Of a stretch of DNA of 47,721 nucleotides, positions 35,596-45,600 are shown piece by piece. Source of the DNA: Ignavibacteriaceae bacterium. GTDB lineage: Bacteria; Bacteroidota; Ignavibacteria; Ignavibacteriales; Ignavibacteriaceae. The DNA is taken from positions 1-47,721 of the forward strand of contig JABWCA010000008.1 of NCBI GenBank assembly GCA_013359345.1. Reading direction: 5' to 3'. The position numbers and the translations under genes are program-made. Below the pieces are notes generated by a model. The model ran no database searches. It saw only the letters and a program-made list of their open reading frames with translations, and had not been told where the DNA came from. Each line of letters begins with the position of its first letter. The stretch's first letter is position 1.

Positions 35596-37254
35596 TCACG
35601 GCTTTTTTTCAAACACACTTTCATAGTACTCTTTATAAGCCTTGATTGAATTATAAATTGACATTGCAAGATCACTCTTACCCCTTTCGCTCGCAAGATA
35701 TTTCTCGTCTGAAGGATTGGAGAGAAAACCCAGTTCAATAAGAACTCCGGGCATTGAAGCGCCCACCAGAACATAAAAGCCGGCCTGCTTAATACCCCTT
35801 GATTTAAGTTTTGTATCAACACTCATGTTTTCATTAAGGATTCCGGCAAACTTTTCTGAATATTTCATATAACTTGCATGCGCCATGGTAACCAGAATGA
35901 AATTTTCTTCATTGAGCTCCTGATACTGCGAGGGGTTTGATTCGTACTGGATAACGCTGTTCTCAAATTCTGCAATTGCAATGGCATCCTTTGTTTTTCC
36001 CGGCCTGAGGAGATAAACCTCATAACCCGTTGCTGTTGAAGGTTTCTCAGGGGTCGAATTGCAGTGAATGGAAACAAAAAGCTTGCCGTCGGCTTTATTT
36101 GCCTTTTTTCCCCTGTCAACAAGCTCAATGAATTCATCCTTCTCACGTGTGTAAACTACCTTAACCCCTTTCATGTTCTGTTTAATAAGTTCACCCACCC
36201 TCAGTGTAACCGCGAGATTGACATCTTTCTCTTTGGTTTTATTAGTGCCTATTGCTCCGTGATCTTTTCCGCCGTGGCCCGCATCAAGCACCACAACATC
36301 AAATTTCCAGTTTTCTTTTCCCGGTTCTTTGCTCTGAGAAACTTTGCCGTTGATTATATACCTGATGAATTTTTTGTTTTCGTTGCAGTCTTCATCATAT
36401 GACAGTATTCCGTCTTTAAGGCCAATTTTCATAATTGTGTTTTTACCGTCGGCTTCACCATCAATATATGAAACAAGACCTTTGCCATATTTGGGCGCAA
36501 AAAGCTCCTTGTTATAGCCGGTGCCCTTTAAGTTAACCTCTATTCTCTTTTTATCATCCTCTTCAACTATCTTGTGCGTTGTTGCAGGAAGTTTATCTGT
36601 CGTGAAATAAATGTATACAAGGGTGCCGTTGGCGCGTTCTTCAACTTCAATTTTTTTTATATCGCCGTCAAATGACTGCTTATCGTTTTTTTCAGGCTCC
36701 TTTTTTTCATCATCCTTTTTTACAGGCTTTTCCTCTTCCTTGTTACCGGTATCTTTAACGGGCTTATCCTCTTTTACTGCCGGCTTTTCCTCTTCCGGAT
36801 CTTTGGCGGGTTTGTCATTTCCGAATCTTGTGCCTGCTTCAGGAACCTTAAAAGAAATCTTATCACCGTATACTTTTTCAAAAGGCCCGGTCACTGATGT
36901 CACGGGTACATAGACATCATTTTTAAGGAGCACTGCCGGCTGTACCATCTGGAATGATTTCCGCATTGTGTCTTTGAGCGTTACAACAAGCGCAAAAGTT
37001 GAGCCGGGGCTGAATCTTAACCGGTGCTTTTTAGTGGTGATATCATACATCCCCGTTTTGCTGCTGTATTTACCATCCTGCCCGAACTGTTTGCTGAAAT
37101 CATTAAGAGAGAAGTAATACGTCTTCCCCTTTCTGATTGTCTGAACAGTTTTTTCCTTACCGTCAAGCTTTATTTTTACTGCTGACGTATCGGCCGGTTT
37201 GAGCGCTGCGCTGCCGAAAAGCATTATTATCAGGAGGAGTATCGTTTTTTTCAT
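35596..37254 (-). CDS. N-acetylmuramoyl-L-alanine amidase (Amidase_3) with charged linker
   Basis: A 552-residue periplasmic zinc amidase that cuts the bond between MurNAc and the stem peptide of peptidoglycan. Signal peptide 1-20; an N-terminal beta domain resembling a copper-amine-oxidase-like or AMIN module (about 25-138); a very charged Lys/Glu/Asp/Pro linker (about 145-195); a second beta domain (about 198-300, KIEVEERANGTLVYIYF); then Amidase_3. Zinc ligands and catalytic residues are seen in VVLDAGHGGKDHGA (His 327), KEKDVNLAV (Glu 342), FVSIHCNS (His 397) and PGVLIELGFLSNPSD (catalytic Glu). Likely acts in cell separation or wall turnover; the convergent transglycosylase nearby has a related role. 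Confidence 0.94.
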   Translation of the reverse strand: MKKTILLLIIMLFGSAALKPADTSAVKIKLDGKEKTVQTIRKGKTYYFSLNDFSKQFGQDGKYSSKTGMYDITTKKHRLRFSPGSTFALVVTLKDTMRKSFQMVQPAVLLKNDVYVPVTSVTGPFEKVYGDKISFKVPEAGTRFGNDKPAKDPEEEKPAVKEDKPVKDTGNKEEEKPVKKDDEKKEPEKNDKQSFDGDIKKIEVEERANGTLVYIYFTTDKLPATTHKIVEEDDKKRIEVNLKGTGYNKELFAPKYGKGLVSYIDGEADGKNTIMKIGLKDGILSYDEDCNENKKFIRYIINGKVSQSKEPGKENWKFDVVVLDAGHGGKDHGAIGTNKTKEKDVNLAVTLRVGELIKQNMKGVKVVYTREKDEFIELVDRGKKANKADGKLFVSIHCNSTPEKPSTATGYEVYLLRPGKTKDAIAIAEFENSVIQYESNPSQYQELNEENFILVTMAHASYMKYSEKFAGILNENMSVDTKLKSRGIKQAGFYVLVGASMPGVLIELGFLSNPSDEKYLASERGKSDLAMSIYNSIKAYKEYYESVFEKKP

Positions 37255-37450
37255 TTAAGTGTTTTAGCCGGATATAATTATTTATAATTAAGACAATAAA
37301 TTTAATCATCTCAGACAAATATTTAAAGAAAAGCTGTAAGTTAATATATTCATGTGAGTTAAGTGTGACATTCGATCGCAGATCACAGCGGGTACAGATT
37401 TTTACACCCCTTATGAGCAGTTACTCAGGCAAGGGGCCTGCTTTTGAGAA

Positions 37451-37489
37451 GAGAAATCTGCCGATGAAAAATGACGATTCACCGGCAGA
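37451..37489 (-). terminator. Probable terminator after the GH13 gene
   Basis: TCTGCCG (37457-37463) pairs with CGGCAGA (37483-37489), extended by TGA/TCA. On the minus strand it is followed by TTTCTCTTCTC. It lies 22 bp past the GH13 stop. The long loop lowers confidence. Confidence 0.5.
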
Positions 37490-37510
37490 TCATCTCAGGG
37501 AAATGATATT

Positions 37511-38977
37511 TCAGTATGAGAAAATATGGGAGCGGTAGGCTCCGAGGTCAACATTTAACCCCTGTTCATAAATTTCCTTAACCGATCTCACATAGATTTT
37601 ATCATTCAGCAGATCATTGAAAAGGAGAAACTGCTCGGTTGTTTCCGGGTTAAACTGAACCCTGCACTGCGCGTTCTGACCCGAATAATTAACAACCACG
37701 AGCCTTTTTTCATCTCCTGATTTCCACTGCCAGCAGATAATATTTACGTTGGTATAGTTGTAATCCCATACTTTTGAAGACTCAAGAAGCTCCCATTCAC
37801 CTGTTCTGAACACATCATGCCTCAAAATCTTGTATAATCTGTCGTAAAAATCATTAAGGCGCTCATTAAGGGGTTCATTGGGTTCTCTTCCGAGCTGCAC
37901 GGGCAGCTTTACTTTTTTTCCTTCAGGCTGTCCGTTATGAAAGAGTTTGAGTCCGGGAGTTGTGTATGCTGCCACGGCCGCCGCCATTGATTTTTCAATG
38001 CCAAGGGCATGAACGGCTCTGTCCTCATCATGATTTTCCGTGAATCTCACGAGCTTTTCCTGATAGACAAGATCGGCAGTCAGGTGGGCTTTTACATCAA
38101 ATGCACCGGCCGATTTCAGCCTGTCATAAAGCACCTTGTCATAAGTGAAATCAAATCCCAGCTGCTGCAGGGTGTATTCAAGATTCCAGTATGTTTCCGC
38201 AATCATTGTAAAGCCGGGAGATGCATTTTTCACTGTTTCAATGGCATACTTCCAGAACTCCTGCTTCATAAAATCGTCATCAGACTTTGAGGCAGTTCCC
38301 TGCCAGGTGTTCCCGAATATATTGTTGAGCGCCAGCATCGCCATATCGCATCTTACGCCGTCGCACACTTCTGTAAGCATAAGGAGAATACCTGCCATAT
38401 ATTCCCGCGCTTCTTTTGAATAGTAGTTAACCTGTGCAGTGTCAGTCCATGCTGGAAAAAACGGATCCCTGCCATGCGCAAATATCTTATCTCCGTGCCT
38501 GAAAAATGTGTACGGATCATTGATCAGATCTTCTTCCCTGCCCTGAAGAAATATTCCGGGGTTCGTATCAAGAAGAGACGAAGCGGCGCTGAAGTGATTC
38601 GGAATAAAATCAAGTATAAGTGAAAGCCCCTTGTCATTAAGCATCTTTTTGAATTTAAGGAGATCCCCTTTTTTGCACACAGAAGGATCGGGTTCATAAA
38701 TATCAATAGCGTAAGGCGAACCTATCACATCCTCTTTTTTCCAGTCGGGCAAAGCCTTTGAGTAACTCTCAACCAGTCCGGGTTCAAAACAGCACTTTTC
38801 AATAACATCTTTTGAAGTTTTCCAGATACCCATCAGCCACACAGCATCAAAACCGGCAAGCCTCAGCTGATCCCACTTTTCAGCCGGCACATCAGAGAGC
38901 CTTGCTTTTCTCGTTGAATCAAACTGCCTTAGCCAGACTCTGGTGTTTATTTCAAACACCCTGGGGTTTTTAAGCAT
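37511..38977 (-). CDS. Cytoplasmic GH13 alpha-amylase-family enzyme
   Basis: A 488-residue enzyme without signal peptide. The four conserved GH13 regions are recognisable: region I DFIPNH (123-128), region II GVRCDMA with the nucleophile Asp 211, region III IAETYW with the general acid Glu 261, and region IV FTENHDEDR (His 316, Asp 317). The beta/alpha barrel is followed by a beta-sandwich (VVNYSGQNAQCRVQF). It acts on alpha-glucosides such as maltodextrin, glycogen fragments or trehalose-type sugars; the subfamily cannot be set by eye. The cytosolic location suggests storage-glucan metabolism. The Nudix frame runs into its 5' end from the opposite strand, but the likely Nudix start lies outside. 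Confidence 0.9.
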   Translation of the reverse strand: MLKNPRVFEINTRVWLRQFDSTRKARLSDVPAEKWDQLRLAGFDAVWLMGIWKTSKDVIEKCCFEPGLVESYSKALPDWKKEDVIGSPYAIDIYEPDPSVCKKGDLLKFKKMLNDKGLSLILDFIPNHFSAASSLLDTNPGIFLQGREEDLINDPYTFFRHGDKIFAHGRDPFFPAWTDTAQVNYYSKEAREYMAGILLMLTEVCDGVRCDMAMLALNNIFGNTWQGTASKSDDDFMKQEFWKYAIETVKNASPGFTMIAETYWNLEYTLQQLGFDFTYDKVLYDRLKSAGAFDVKAHLTADLVYQEKLVRFTENHDEDRAVHALGIEKSMAAAVAAYTTPGLKLFHNGQPEGKKVKLPVQLGREPNEPLNERLNDFYDRLYKILRHDVFRTGEWELLESSKVWDYNYTNVNIICWQWKSGDEKRLVVVNYSGQNAQCRVQFNPETTEQFLLFNDLLNDKIYVRSVKEIYEQGLNVDLGAYRSHIFSY

Positions 38978-39009
38978 TATTGTATCTCATTTTTTATTTA
39001 TCTTGACAT

Positions 39010-39017
39010 CAAATATA
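39010..39017 (-). promoter_or_regulatory. TAnnTTTG -7 box of the GH13 gene
   Basis: TATATTTG on the minus strand, 32 bp before the GH13 ATG at 38977, giving a leader of about 25 nt. It lies in the short divergent region shared with the Nudix gene; a TTGACA at 39003-39008 on the plus strand could serve the latter. Confidence 0.4.
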
Positions 39018-39053
39018 AATAATTTAATTGTTCCACTTACCGGCAACGGCTTC

Positions 39054-39518
39054 ATGAAGGTTGCAACTCTCTGTTACGTAAAGAATCTTAAAGATAAAAC
39101 CACTCTGATGCTTCACAGAATAAAAAAGGAAAATGACTATCATCAGGGTAAATGGAACGGGCTCGGGGGGAAATTTGAACCGGGTGAATCTCCTGAAGAC
39201 TGCGTGATCCGCGAGATTCATGAGGAATCGGGGCTCACCATTAAAGACCCTGTTCTCAAAGGACTTATCACTTTCCCGATGTTTGACGGCACCGATGACT
39301 GGTATGTGTTCATATTTGTTGCGCCAGAATTCACGGGTGAACTGATCACTTCTACCGAGGGGGAGCTGAAATGGATTCCTGACGCTGAACTTCTTAATCT
39401 TAATCTCTGGGAAGGCGACAGAATTTTCATGAGCTGGCTTGAGGGAGAGAAGTTTTTTTCGGCCAAGTTCAATTATGAAAACGGAAAGTTCAAAGATTAT
39501 ACAGTTTCTTTCTACTAA
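39054..39518 (+). CDS. Nudix hydrolase (MutT-like)
   Basis: A 154-residue soluble hydrolase acting on nucleoside-diphosphate-linked substrates. The Nudix box is perfect: G-x5-E-x7-REI-x-EES-GL (GGKFEPGESPEDCVIREIHE, then ESGL), coordinating Mg2+. The flanking phrases MLHRIKKENDYHQGKWNGLG and WYVFIFVAPEFTGEL are like 8-oxo-dGTP diphosphatases of the MutT/YtkD type. The open frame runs from 38943, but the first 37 residues are hydrophobic and unlike Nudix enzymes and would overlap the GH13 gene; ATG 39054 (MKVATLCYVKN) is the natural start. The ribosome-binding site is poor, so a short or leaderless transcript is possible. Confidence 0.92.
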   Translation: MKVATLCYVKNLKDKTTLMLHRIKKENDYHQGKWNGLGGKFEPGESPEDCVIREIHEESGLTIKDPVLKGLITFPMFDGTDDWYVFIFVAPEFTGELITSTEGELKWIPDAELLNLNLWEGDRIFMSWLEGEKFFSAKFNYENGKFKDYTVSFY

Positions 39519-39649
39519 TGATTTTTGACTGTTAAAAAAAGATAATATTACTTAAATTAAACAATATATTTAACTTACCCATGCTGCACCGGCTTCCGCT
39601 GTAATCTGCCGGTTATTTATTTACAATTCAATTAAAAGGAAACTGCTTA

Positions 39650-42505
39650 ATGCTAAAACATTTGGTTGCACAGCTGGTTTTAATCGTCATGTTTTTGCCC
39701 GGAATGCTTCTCTCCCAGGCGGTCACTCAGAATGTGATGAAATCAGGTGATGATATTCTCTACCTCTCAAATGAAATTATAGTCAAACTCCGCCAGGAGC
39801 CTGTGACAGATATGTTCGGCAACCTCAGCATCAATGAAAAAATTATGGAAAGACTCATTGGCACCGGAGTTGTTGAAGCAAAAAAATTATATCCTCATAA
39901 AACGGCTGAAGCCTCAAACGGCCTTAACCGCATTGTAAGCATTAAGTATAAAAATGAGGTTGATCCCCTTTACCTCAGCTCCAAAATGAAAAATGACCTT
40001 TCTGTTGAGTGGGCTGAACCGAGATATATTTATAAAATTGATCTGGTACCCAATGATCCAAGTATCGGGTCACAATATTATCTTAACACAGTAAAGGCTT
40101 ATGAGGCGTGGGATCTCTCAACCGGAAGCTCATCAGTTATAATCGGGATTGTGGATACGGGAATTGACTGGAACCATCCCGATCTTTCAGACAATATCTG
40201 GCAGAACACAGACGAGATTTCAGGCAACAATATTGATGATGACGGCAACGGTTATGTTGATGATTATATCGGCTGGGATTTCGGCGGATTTACCGGCACC
40301 CCTGATAATGACCCGATGGAAGATCAGCCTGATCACGGAACCCACGTTGCGGGATGTGCATCGGCTGTCACCAATAACGGAATCGGCGTTGCATCACTCG
40401 GATATAAAGCCAAACTCATGGCAATTAAAACCTCAATCAACAATCAGCGTGATCCCTCTTCAGGTCAGCCCTACATCGTTTACGGATACGAAGGGATTGT
40501 TTACGGCGCTGATAACGGTGCTCACATAATCAACTGCAGCTGGGGTGGAGGAGGGTACTCTCTCTACGGCCAGGAAATAATAAACTATGCCCTCACAAAG
40601 GGAACAGTTGTTGTTGCTGCAGCAGGAAATTCATCAAGCATTAACCCGCATTATCCCTCAGGTTTCAATCATGTGCTGGCAGTTGCATCAACTAACTCAT
40701 CAGACTCCCGCTCAAGCTTCTCCAACTACGGATACAAAATAGAAGTTGCGGCTCCCGGCTCAAGCATTTACAACACATGGATGGATAACACTTACGCAAC
40801 TCTGAGCGGAACCTCTATGGCATCTCCTGTTGCTGCGGGACTCGTGGCGCTCGTTATGGCTCGTTTCCCGAATTACACTCCTTACCAGGCCGCACAGCAT
40901 GTACGCGTTACCACCGATAATATTAATGCCAATAATCCCTCTTTCCAGGATCTGCTTGGCACGGGCAGAATCAATGCCAAAAAGGCGATGGAAACCGCAA
41001 ACGCTGTTTCTGCGAGACTCACCTCTTACTCCTTCTCTGATCAGGGAACCGGTGACGGCGACGGAATCTTTGAACCGGGTGAGGTTATTCATCTCAGAAT
41101 AGACGGCATCAATTATCTTAATGCCACCAGCGCACTCACTGCAGAACTCGTAAGCAAAACGAACTATGCAACGGTTACAGGAAATGCGCTCTATAATGCC
41201 GGTGTTGTTCAGCCAAACGGAACATTCAACAACGCATCGGGTGAGTTTATGGTCACCCTGGGTCAGTCGATCCCTGAAAATGCCCAGCTTAATTTCCAGG
41301 TAAGGTTCTCAGACGGCTCATATTCTGATTTCCAGTGGGTGAACACTATAGGTAACCCCACTTACGCAACCCAGGCCGGCAATGATGTGGCACTAACCAT
41401 CACCAGCCGCGGAAACCTCGGTTTTGATGATTACCCGAATAACACCAAGGGAAGCGGCTTTAAATATAACGGCGGCAACAATATGCTTTTTGAAGGCGCA
41501 TTAATGATTGCCACCACGCCGGTAAGAATTTCCAATTCTGCAAGAAATTCATCAGGCAACAATGCTGATAAGGATTTCCAGACAGAAGTGCCGTTCCTGC
41601 TTGAAATTCCCGGAGTAAAAGCAGATGTTGAAGGATTCACCCGGTTTAATGATAATCTTGCCGGAGGCTCGGCAGTTGGTACAAAAACCGAACTGAGATC
41701 ATACTCTTACGGTACAACCGGTGATGAAAATTATATCATTGTAAGATACACCATTAAAAACACATCAGGCACAAACCTGACCAATCTTTATGCAGGTCTC
41801 TTTTTTGACTGGGATCTCATTGACGGATCGGGTGATCTTGTTTCATACAATTCTTCGGCCAATTACGGCAAGATGAGCAACTCATCAGCATCTTTCTCCA
41901 CTAAAACAGCAGTTGCTCTTATCTCAGGCACCAATTACGGTTTTTATGCAATCAATAATGACGGCACAGGCGGCTCGTTCAGCATTTACGACGGTTATTC
42001 AGATTCTGAAAAATGGACATCGCTTTCAAGCGGACTGACCGGCAGATTAAGCGGCGGCCCGGCTGATATTTCCTGCGTGGTTTCTGCCGGACCCTACAGC
42101 ATAAATCAGGACGACAGCATTGATATCGCTTTTGTGATTGCCGCTTCAGATAATGACCAGGGTCTCACAACAGCAGTTGAAAATGCCCGCAACAAATGGA
42201 ATGCAATCACATCTGTTAAAGAGGCGGGCGGAGATCTGCCTGTTTCATTCAGACTTGAGCAGAATTATCCTAATCCTTTCAACCCTGAAACAGTTATCAG
42301 ATATTCAGTTCCCGAAAACGGAGCCGTTTCTCTCAGGATATTTGACATCACCGGAAAGGAAATAAGAACCCTGGTTGATATGGATCAGAATGCCGGCAAT
42401 TACGAAGCCAGATTTGATGCCCTCAATCTTTCAAGCGGTGTTTATTTCTATGAGCTCAGGGCGGCAGGAAACCTTAAGCGGATGAAAATGCTGCTTCTTA
42501 AATAA
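39650..42505 (+). CDS. Secreted subtilisin-like serine protease with T9SS sorting domain
   Basis: A 951-residue secreted peptidase of family S8. Signal peptide 1-23; N-terminal prodomain (about 38-125, NEIIVKLRQEP, of the fervidolysin type); catalytic domain (about 150-450) with Asp 169 (IIGIVDTGIDWNHPDL), His 229 (DHGTHVAGC), oxyanion Asn 327 (AAAGNSSS) and Ser 389 (LSGTSMASP). A Ca-binding-like loop (NNIDDDGNGYVDDY) lies between Asp and His. About 400 residues of beta-rich domains follow, then the T9SS sorting domain (QNYPNPFNPETVIRYS ... GVYFYEL). Exported across the outer membrane, with roles in protein degradation. GGAA-type ribosome-binding site; single-gene unit closed by a terminator. 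Confidence 0.96.
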   Translation: MLKHLVAQLVLIVMFLPGMLLSQAVTQNVMKSGDDILYLSNEIIVKLRQEPVTDMFGNLSINEKIMERLIGTGVVEAKKLYPHKTAEASNGLNRIVSIKYKNEVDPLYLSSKMKNDLSVEWAEPRYIYKIDLVPNDPSIGSQYYLNTVKAYEAWDLSTGSSSVIIGIVDTGIDWNHPDLSDNIWQNTDEISGNNIDDDGNGYVDDYIGWDFGGFTGTPDNDPMEDQPDHGTHVAGCASAVTNNGIGVASLGYKAKLMAIKTSINNQRDPSSGQPYIVYGYEGIVYGADNGAHIINCSWGGGGYSLYGQEIINYALTKGTVVVAAAGNSSSINPHYPSGFNHVLAVASTNSSDSRSSFSNYGYKIEVAAPGSSIYNTWMDNTYATLSGTSMASPVAAGLVALVMARFPNYTPYQAAQHVRVTTDNINANNPSFQDLLGTGRINAKKAMETANAVSARLTSYSFSDQGTGDGDGIFEPGEVIHLRIDGINYLNATSALTAELVSKTNYATVTGNALYNAGVVQPNGTFNNASGEFMVTLGQSIPENAQLNFQVRFSDGSYSDFQWVNTIGNPTYATQAGNDVALTITSRGNLGFDDYPNNTKGSGFKYNGGNNMLFEGALMIATTPVRISNSARNSSGNNADKDFQTEVPFLLEIPGVKADVEGFTRFNDNLAGGSAVGTKTELRSYSYGTTGDENYIIVRYTIKNTSGTNLTNLYAGLFFDWDLIDGSGDLVSYNSSANYGKMSNSSASFSTKTAVALISGTNYGFYAINNDGTGGSFSIYDGYSDSEKWTSLSSGLTGRLSGGPADISCVVSAGPYSINQDDSIDIAFVIAASDNDQGLTTAVENARNKWNAITSVKEAGGDLPVSFRLEQNYPNPFNPETVIRYSVPENGAVSLRIFDITGKEIRTLVDMDQNAGNYEARFDALNLSSGVYFYELRAAGNLKRMKMLLLK

Positions 42506-42522
42506 ATTGATTAATTCTCAGG

Positions 42523-42553
42523 AAAGCTGCTCTTACGGGCAGCTTTTTTTTTG
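42523..42553 (+). terminator. Rho-independent terminator after the subtilase
   Basis: AAAGCTGC (42523-42530) pairs with GCAGCTTT (42539-42546) around an eight-base loop. The T-run continues to 42552. Confidence 0.9.
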
Positions 42554-42656
42554 CATCAGAAAATCCTGAATATTATTTTTAAGAGTTCATTTTTCCGCTC
42601 ATCCCTTACTTTTAATCACCGGAATAAATATCACACTCCGGCCGGATAGCTTAGGT

Positions 42657-42664
42657 TATCTTTG
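42657..42664 (+). promoter_or_regulatory. TAnnTTTG -7 box of the 1037-residue secreted protein gene
   Basis: TATCTTTG, 35 bp before the ATG at 42699. The overlapping TTTGGCAC superficially resembles a sigma-54 -24 element, but no -12 GC is at the right distance. Confidence 0.42.
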
Positions 42665-42698
42665 GCACTGAAAAATTTGTTTTTATCATAAGAGCTAC

Positions 42699-45600
42699 AT
42701 GAAGAAGACAGCAATAATATTTTTTCTGTTAATCCCTGTATTTTCAATACTGCCTCAGGCTGATTCAGTAATCAGTATGGCAACACACGTTCAGCGTTAT
42801 ATTTCACTGCTTCCTGACAGTGCTGCTGCAAATCAGAACCAGTATCAGACACCATCAGCCGAAGATTCACTCACTTTTTACCAGTGCGTTAAATTGCTTC
42901 TTGACGGCAGTTACGCGGCTGCTCTCGATTCCGCAGGCAAAATAGGATATACTGTTTTCCGTGTCACCGATAACAGTTATTCCGCAACCAGAGTGTATTA
43001 TGTGCTTGAGAGAGTTTCAGGCTCAAGGCACTGGGGTGTCTTTATATACAACCCAACCCCGCAGCGTCCCGGACTTTTCATTCAGGCCCCTCATCCTCTT
43101 TATGATTTTAACACAGGAAGGCAGGGTTTTTATGTATTCAAGAAAAGCGGGGCAGAAGCGTTTTATTTTTCCGGAACCCACCGGTGCAATCAGACAAGTT
43201 ACACAAACTGCGACGGAACAACCACAGCTTGCGTTGGCGGAAATCAGGCATACAGATTATCTGACCAGGCGCATACTACGGTGGGACCTCTTCAGATAGC
43301 CACAAAAGCCATGCTTGACAATAACGCCGGCCTTATCGTGATTCAGCTTCACGGATTCTCAAAAACTGACGGTGACCCCCACGTCATTATGGGAAACGGC
43401 ACAAAATTCACCCCTTCGGGCACCGACCATCTGATTGATCTCAGGGATGCACTTTACACTCTGCGAGATACTCTTACCTTTAAGGTATCACACATAGACA
43501 CAAGCTGGACCCGCCTGACAGGAAGCGTAAACACACAGGGAAGACTGATAAACGGGAGTTCAGACCCGTGCGATATCAATCCCAACAGCGCCACCGGCAG
43601 ATTCCTTCATGTTGAGCAGATGAAAGAAGGAATGAGAGATACAGAGACCGGCTGGAAAATTATGGCAGATGCTGTGAGAATGGCTTTCCCGATAGTTACC
43701 AAAACCGGCGGAAACTGGGGAACCACAACCAACTGGCCGGGTGACATTCTGCCTGATACCGTTGATAACGTGAAAATCGCGGCCGGACACACAATGACCG
43801 TTAACACCGCAACCGATAAATGTTTTAACCTCTCGTTTGAGAACAGCACATCAAAAATTGCATTTTCCGGCTCCGGGACCCTCAGTGTTTACGGAAACGT
43901 CTCCCCTTTCAGCAGTTCTCATGATATGATTTCATCATGGGCTAACGGTGGAGTGCTTAAATTCACCGGCGGTGCAAAACAAACAATCTCCGGTTTCGGG
44001 GCATCATCAGCCAACTATAAAACCCTCATGGCTGTTGAAATTGATAAATATAAGGACAGTATTAAAACGGACGGTACCGGTATGGTGCTTCCTCTTGGCA
44101 GTTCACTGACTGTCACCCGCGGAACATTTTATCTTGCATCAGGAGATGATATTGAGGGAAAATCACTTGACGGCAGTTCATCAGCAACGCCGGTAATAAC
44201 CAATGCCACTGCCGGTACATTTGCCATGGAAGGTGGCGAAAGCTTCATAAGAAGCGGGAACAGCGGCTCTGCTCAGACAGGGGCTTTTACCGTTAACGGC
44301 ACCGCATCGCTGGCATCTGCATCATCAACAGGAATTAATCTGGCATCTGTAAGTGTTGAATCGGGCGGAACGCTGAACCTTTCCTCAATGGGAAACGCAA
44401 ATTTTAATCCCGGTACACTTACCGTGAAAGCGGGAGGAACGGTGAACAACAACTCCGGCGGATCGTTCTGGAACGGATCAGCCTCATTAGTTCTGCAGTC
44501 AAAAAGCACCTGTAAAGTAAACACAGCCACAACCGTTTTCCCTTCGTTATTTACAAATAACGGAAACATTGATTACGCCATGAACGGTGATCAGACCATT
44601 GCTTCAATATCATATTCCGGGTTGAAGGTATCCGGAACGGGAGATAAATCATTCACCCAGGATCTCTCTGTGGCAGATTCAATAGAACTTGCCGGCGGCA
44701 ATCTTACAGGGGGAGGATTCACAATAACACTCGGCACATCTGCAGCTTCAACAGGAAAAATGACCAGAACATCCGGCAGGATTATTGGTAATCTTAAAAG
44801 ATGGATAGCTGCTTCAGTTTCATCAGATATTCTTTTCCCCTTGGGCACTGCAGCTTTTTACCGTTCGGTTGATCTTGATTTCACATCAGCACCCTCAACG
44901 GGGGGAACACTCCTTTCGTCATTCACAGCGTCTGATCCCGGCGATAACGGACTCCCGCTCGATGACGGCGGAACCTCAATTACAAATTCTGCCGCAGACG
45001 GCTACTGGATCGTTACTGCAGGTGACGGCCTTGCAGGAGGTACTTACACGATGAGACTCACCGCCGAGGGTTTTTCAGGCATCAATGATTACACCACTCT
45101 GCGTATCCTGAAAAGATCAAACGGCGGAAGCTGGAGCCTTGACGGTTCTCATCTTACGGGCACCGGTTCCAATTCGGTTCCGGTGATAAGGAGAAGCGGA
45201 CTTACAGGGTTTTCTGAATTTGGCATTGGCTCCGGTAATGATAACCCGCTGCCTGTAGAATTATCCCTTTTTAATGCTTCCGTAAAGGGAAATAATGTTG
45301 TTCTGAACTGGGAAACCCAGATGGAACTGAATTCTTTCAGCTTTCAGATCGAAAGAAAAAGAACCGAAAAGGAAAACTGGGAGAATCTCGGGACTGTAAA
45401 AGCATCATTTAACAGCAGTTCTCCTAAAACTTATTCTTTCTCAGATAAATATCTTGCCCGCGGCAATTACTTTTACAGACTTAAGATGATTGATACAGAC
45501 GGTTCTTTTGAGTATTCTGACGTGATAAAAGCTGACATCTCACTCCCCGCGGGGATAGTGCTGTATCAGAATTATCCCAATCCGTTTAACCCGTCAACCA

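Noticed and set aside
38943-39053. N-terminal extension of the Nudix hydrolase
   Set aside because: Overlaps the GH13 start on the other strand, is hydrophobic and lies outside the Nudix fold; the ATG at 39054 fits the family.
42661-42680. Sigma-54 promoter at TTGGCAC upstream of the 1037-residue protein
   Set aside because: The -24-like GG is present but no GC occurs 10 nt downstream, so the -12 element is missing. The TATCTTTG box explains the site better.
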